Below, piece after piece: positions 10,616 through 12,854 of a stretch of DNA of 12,854 bases (within the stretch, counting starts at the first letter, position 1; each line of letters begins with the position of its first letter). The position numbers and the translations under genes are program-made. The DNA comes from Smittium culicis (Eukaryota > Kickxellomycota > Harpellomycetes > Harpellales > Legeriomycetaceae), in NCBI GenBank assembly GCA_001970855.1, contig LSSN01000107.1:1-12854 (forward strand), read 5' to 3'. The notes under the pieces were generated by a model. The model had not been told where the DNA came from and did not search any database. It saw nothing but the letters and a program-made list of their open reading frames with translations.

Positions 10616-12214
10616 CTAATAGCACCCTTGTTCGTTTGGAACTTCGTTGGGCTCAAAAACCTTTAGAACTTTGGTATAAATATCAAACCGTTTTTTAGGG
10701 ACTTCATTTGAGCCGCCAGAGCATTCTAGAGCGCCATTGATGGCTTTTGTTGAAGAGCCGAACAAGCCCTGCTGTACATCAGGCAATATATGAACTTTGT
10801 ATTTCCAATACCAATAGCTAACACCCCACGAAATTTGGTCGTTTTTTGAGACTGTGTCGGGGTCAAGAAGAAGCCTGGTGTCACCAAATAGGTAGATCGA
10901 AGCGTCTTTATAATTTGTAGCATATGTGAGCTGAATATACCCCCTTCCAAAGTATGACTTTCCCGAGACGTCGATTGGAGTTGTGTATGTGTTAGGGCAT
11001 TTAGAATCGCTGCAGTTTAGCTCATCCTTGTATTTTAGACCATCAGATTCCCACAGTAACTGAGAGAGGAACATTGCGGCTTCTCTTCTAGTTGATATAC
11101 CGGCCAATTTGACGCAGTTCAGGAAGAAAACCACTTGGCTCATTTTTGGGCTTGAAAATCCAGCTGAAATAACAGCAATCATTACTTTATTTATATCTAG
11201 GCCTAAATATCCTGGGTCAGGGATGTACTCTGATGAATAGCCATTTCCACTTGTACTTGTTTGGTTTGAATTTTCTGAATTGTTATCAATATTGGTGTTA
11301 TTATCAGAAATGCCAATTTCGTCAATGGTTGTATTTTGATTTCCATTATCGTATTTTGGGTTGCTATAACCAAACGTGCTGCTAATTTCAAAATAGCTGT
11401 CGTAAATATCATGCGGCACATTATAATTTGAGGGATCCTGGCCATAGTTTGAGGTTTTATCTCTAATAACTTCCAAGTAATTTGAGAAAAAATTTTGTGG
11501 GTTCAAGTCGTCTACGAAATTTGCTTGTAGGTAAAAATAGTCCAAGTTATTTTTTCTATAAAATTGGATTCTGGGCATTTCGGCTATTGGCAGGCTGCTT
11601 GAGACAATTCCAGGTTTGGGTTTTGGATATGTTTTAGCAGTCTCGGGCTTAACATACTTGATTTTCTTTTCCACGTTCCCATATACGCTGCTGGGGAGTT
11701 TACTAATCTGCCCACTTTCGCTGCTTAAATCATCTTTCGCATCCCTTTTTTTCGCGCTGTGATTGATACTTTCTTTTTTAGAGATGCTAAGCTTCCTATT
11801 GCTTTTAATTCCCGAATTAATTCTGATAAAGTAAGGACTCCGAGTCAATGAAACCTTCTTTTTGTTTTGATTAGGGTTATTAGTATCACCATAACTGAGT
11901 GTATCGACTCCTGACAAACTAATTCTTTGATATAAAGAACGCTTTTTGAAGTTAGCTGAACTTTTTTCATTACTGTAATACTCTTTTATTTTTTTAACCT
12001 CGATGAACGGTCTTGAAGATTTCCTTTTTGGTAAGCTGTGAGTGCTGATCTTTATGCTATTAGGGTATGTACGTTTGTATTCTGAGGAAGGGCTTAATAA
12101 GCTGTGTGCATTCTTGGTTCCAAAAAAGTCAATACTTGTAGAACTACAAGCATTTAAAAGACATAAAGTAGCATAAATGGCAGACAGGTTATCGAAAATA
12201 TGATTAACCTTCAT
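10616..12214 (-). CDS. Secreted GH19 chitinase with long N-terminal extension
   Basis: Endo-acting hydrolase of beta-1,4-GlcNAc polymers, exported; 532 aa, single exon. The start at 12214 is preferred because residues 1-25 then form a typical signal peptide (MKVNHIFDN, then LSAIYATLCLLNA). The in-frame ATG at 12277 adds 21 residues and lies directly against a TATA-like run. After the signal comes a basic Ser/Lys-rich region (about 40-190), then an unassigned segment to about 285. A Asn/Ser linker with four N-glycosylation sequons follows (294, 305, 311, 317). The GH19 domain spans about 341-532: REAAMFLSQLLWESDGL with catalytic E389, second acid E398, YFGRGYIQLTY (421-431), W463, W468 and W470, AINGALEC (491-498) and terminal Cys531. 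The nine-residue spacing of the two glutamates matches compact bacterial-type GH19 enzymes (Streptomyces ChiC/ChiG), not loop-rich plant forms with a spacing of 22. It is intronless beside intron-rich neighbours. Wall remodelling or host-chitin attack are both possible. Confidence 0.93.
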   Translation of the reverse strand: MKVNHIFDNLSAIYATLCLLNACSSTSIDFFGTKNAHSLLSPSSEYKRTYPNSIKISTHSLPKRKSSRPFIEVKKIKEYYSNEKSSANFKKRSLYQRISLSGVDTLSYGDTNNPNQNKKKVSLTRSPYFIRINSGIKSNRKLSISKKESINHSAKKRDAKDDLSSESGQISKLPSSVYGNVEKKIKYVKPETAKTYPKPKPGIVSSSLPIAEMPRIQFYRKNNLDYFYLQANFVDDLNPQNFFSNYLEVIRDKTSNYGQDPSNYNVPHDIYDSYFEISSTFGYSNPKYDNGNQNTTIDEIGISDNNTNIDNNSENSNQTSTSGNGYSSEYIPDPGYLGLDINKVMIAVISAGFSSPKMSQVVFFLNCVKLAGISTRREAAMFLSQLLWESDGLKYKDELNCSDSKCPNTYTTPIDVSGKSYFGRGYIQLTYATNYKDASIYLFGDTRLLLDPDTVSKNDQISWGVSYWYWKYKVHILPDVQQGLFGSSTKAINGALECSGGSNEVPKKRFDIYTKVLKVFEPNEVPNEQGCY

Positions 12215-12277
12215 TGCTTTTTTTATATATAATCTAACATTAAAATATGCTACTATTAACAATAAATCGATATTCAT

Positions 12278-12293
12278 TATATATTTATATATA
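12278..12293 (-). promoter_or_regulatory. Possible TATA element of the chitinase gene
   Basis: On the minus strand the run TATATATAAATATATA sits 64-79 bp upstream of the preferred chitinase ATG (12214) and immediately before the upstream ATG (12277). A TATA box here would place transcription initiation near 12250-12260. This favours the 12214 start with a leader of about 40 nt. Such strings are frequent in this AT-rich DNA, so the call is weak. Confidence 0.3.
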
Positions 12294-12744
12294 TTGCGAG
12301 TTAGCCATGCTTTGATTCTTTTCTCTCATAAATAACTGTTAGCTATCGAAATGTAATAAATGTATAACTATATTCCATTTTTTATTACAAGTTCACATTG
12401 AGTATGAATCTAATAGTTTTTGTATTGATTTATTAGAGCAAAACCTGATAAATACTAAAACTTGAAATCGCCACTATATATAAAAAACGGTTTCTGATGA
12501 AGAATATTAAAGCATTATTTGGTGCTTAGGAACCTATTGTATTTTTAAAAAGTGTATTTTGTCTCTCTTTTATTTGGGGGAGGGGGGAGGAAGTTATGAG
12601 TTTTCGCTTCAGATTCTATAAAAGCAAATTATTTGGATAAATTATGCTTTTTTTTTTTGTTGTTGCTGGTTGTTTATTGAATACGTATATAAAACAAAAT
12701 ATTGATGTTTTGCCATTGCGAAACTACTATTAAAATATATGGGT
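12294..12744. other. Spacer upstream of the chitinase gene, with a G-rich tract
   Basis: Non-coding A+T-rich sequence. The only distinctive element is the plus-strand G-rich tract GGGGGAGGGGGGAGG at 12576-12590, about 360 bp upstream of the chitinase ATG and closely similar to the tract downstream of the gene. No exon or RNA gene could be supported. Confidence 0.4.
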
Positions 12745-12809
12745 TTATTCGCGAGCTTCAGCGTAATTTTTAAATGTGTGGTTTTCTCTTAGTTCCATCC
12801 TGAACATTT
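12745..12809 (-). CDS. Possible terminal exon of an unidentified gene, truncated by the window edge
   Basis: Reading the minus strand, MFRMELRENHTFKNYAEARE runs from an ATG at 12807 to a TAA at 12747-12745. The amphipathic, charged composition looks protein-like, unlike the other spacers. A TTGTAG just before it (AG at 12811-12810) could be the 3' splice site of an intron, making this a last exon of about 20 codons. Beyond that point the strand is a purine tract and an 18-base poly-A, which would be intronic or artefactual. I do not recognise the family. Chance cannot be excluded at this length. Confidence 0.25.
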
Positions 12810-12836
12810 CTACAAGTTTCCCTCCCCTCCACCCAC

Positions 12837-12854
12837 TTTTTTTTTTTTTTTTTT
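12837..12854. repeat. Poly-T run at window edge
   Basis: Eighteen consecutive T bases end the window, right after a C-rich stretch (12820-12835, read as GGGTGGAGGGGAGGG on the other strand). The homopolymer may be a real simple repeat or the point where an assembly broke. Nothing functional can be assigned. Confidence 0.6.

Noticed and set aside
10726..11445. Two further minus-strand frames inside the chitinase gene (10726-10950 and 11203-11445)
   Set aside because: Both are alternative frames of the GH19 gene, whose own frame carries the catalytic motifs.

Overview
This is an AT-rich eukaryotic nuclear window. It has short spliceosomal introns, long non-coding spacers and a standard stop code (TAA and TAG both end recognised genes). 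The gene content fits a fungus: a Diaphanous-type formin, TRM61, an SCOC-like small protein and a secreted GH19 chitinase. An early-diverging (zygomycete-grade) lineage is the best guess from the low GC and the GH19 enzyme. That placement is inference, not proof. No bacterial operon, plasmid, phage or CRISPR structure is present.

All four recognised genes lie on the minus strand. From right to left (their 5'->3' direction) they are: an intronless GH19 chitinase (10616-12214, possibly starting at 12277); a ten-exon formin of 1519 codons (4060-9341); a three-exon, 75-residue short coiled-coil protein of the SCOC/DUF2205 family (2549-3051); and a six-exon TRM61 gene (1-1204) whose 3' end runs off the left edge. 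I rebuilt the exons by hand, using phase-consistent GT..AG junctions and known family motifs. All 16 introns end in TAG.

The spacers are mostly featureless A+T. They do hold a diverged family of about 190-bp non-autonomous elements. One copy (3318-3506) sits precisely between TTAA tetranucleotides and has CCCTTTC termini, a piggyBac-like signature. A second, opposite-orientation copy lies at 10107-10293. A third, much decayed copy appears to abut it tail to tail (10294-10490). G-rich tracts occur on both sides of the chitinase gene. A short coding-looking stretch sits at the extreme right edge, next to a poly-T run.

The genes do not form an evident pathway. TRM61 modifies tRNA in the nucleus. 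The formin nucleates actin under Rho control at sites of polarised growth. The SCOC-like protein probably acts at Golgi/endosomal membranes. The chitinase is exported. I see no clearly new multi-gene system. The most interesting items are the formin C-terminal tail, with three related DAD-like segments, and the short split gene that is hidden by its introns.
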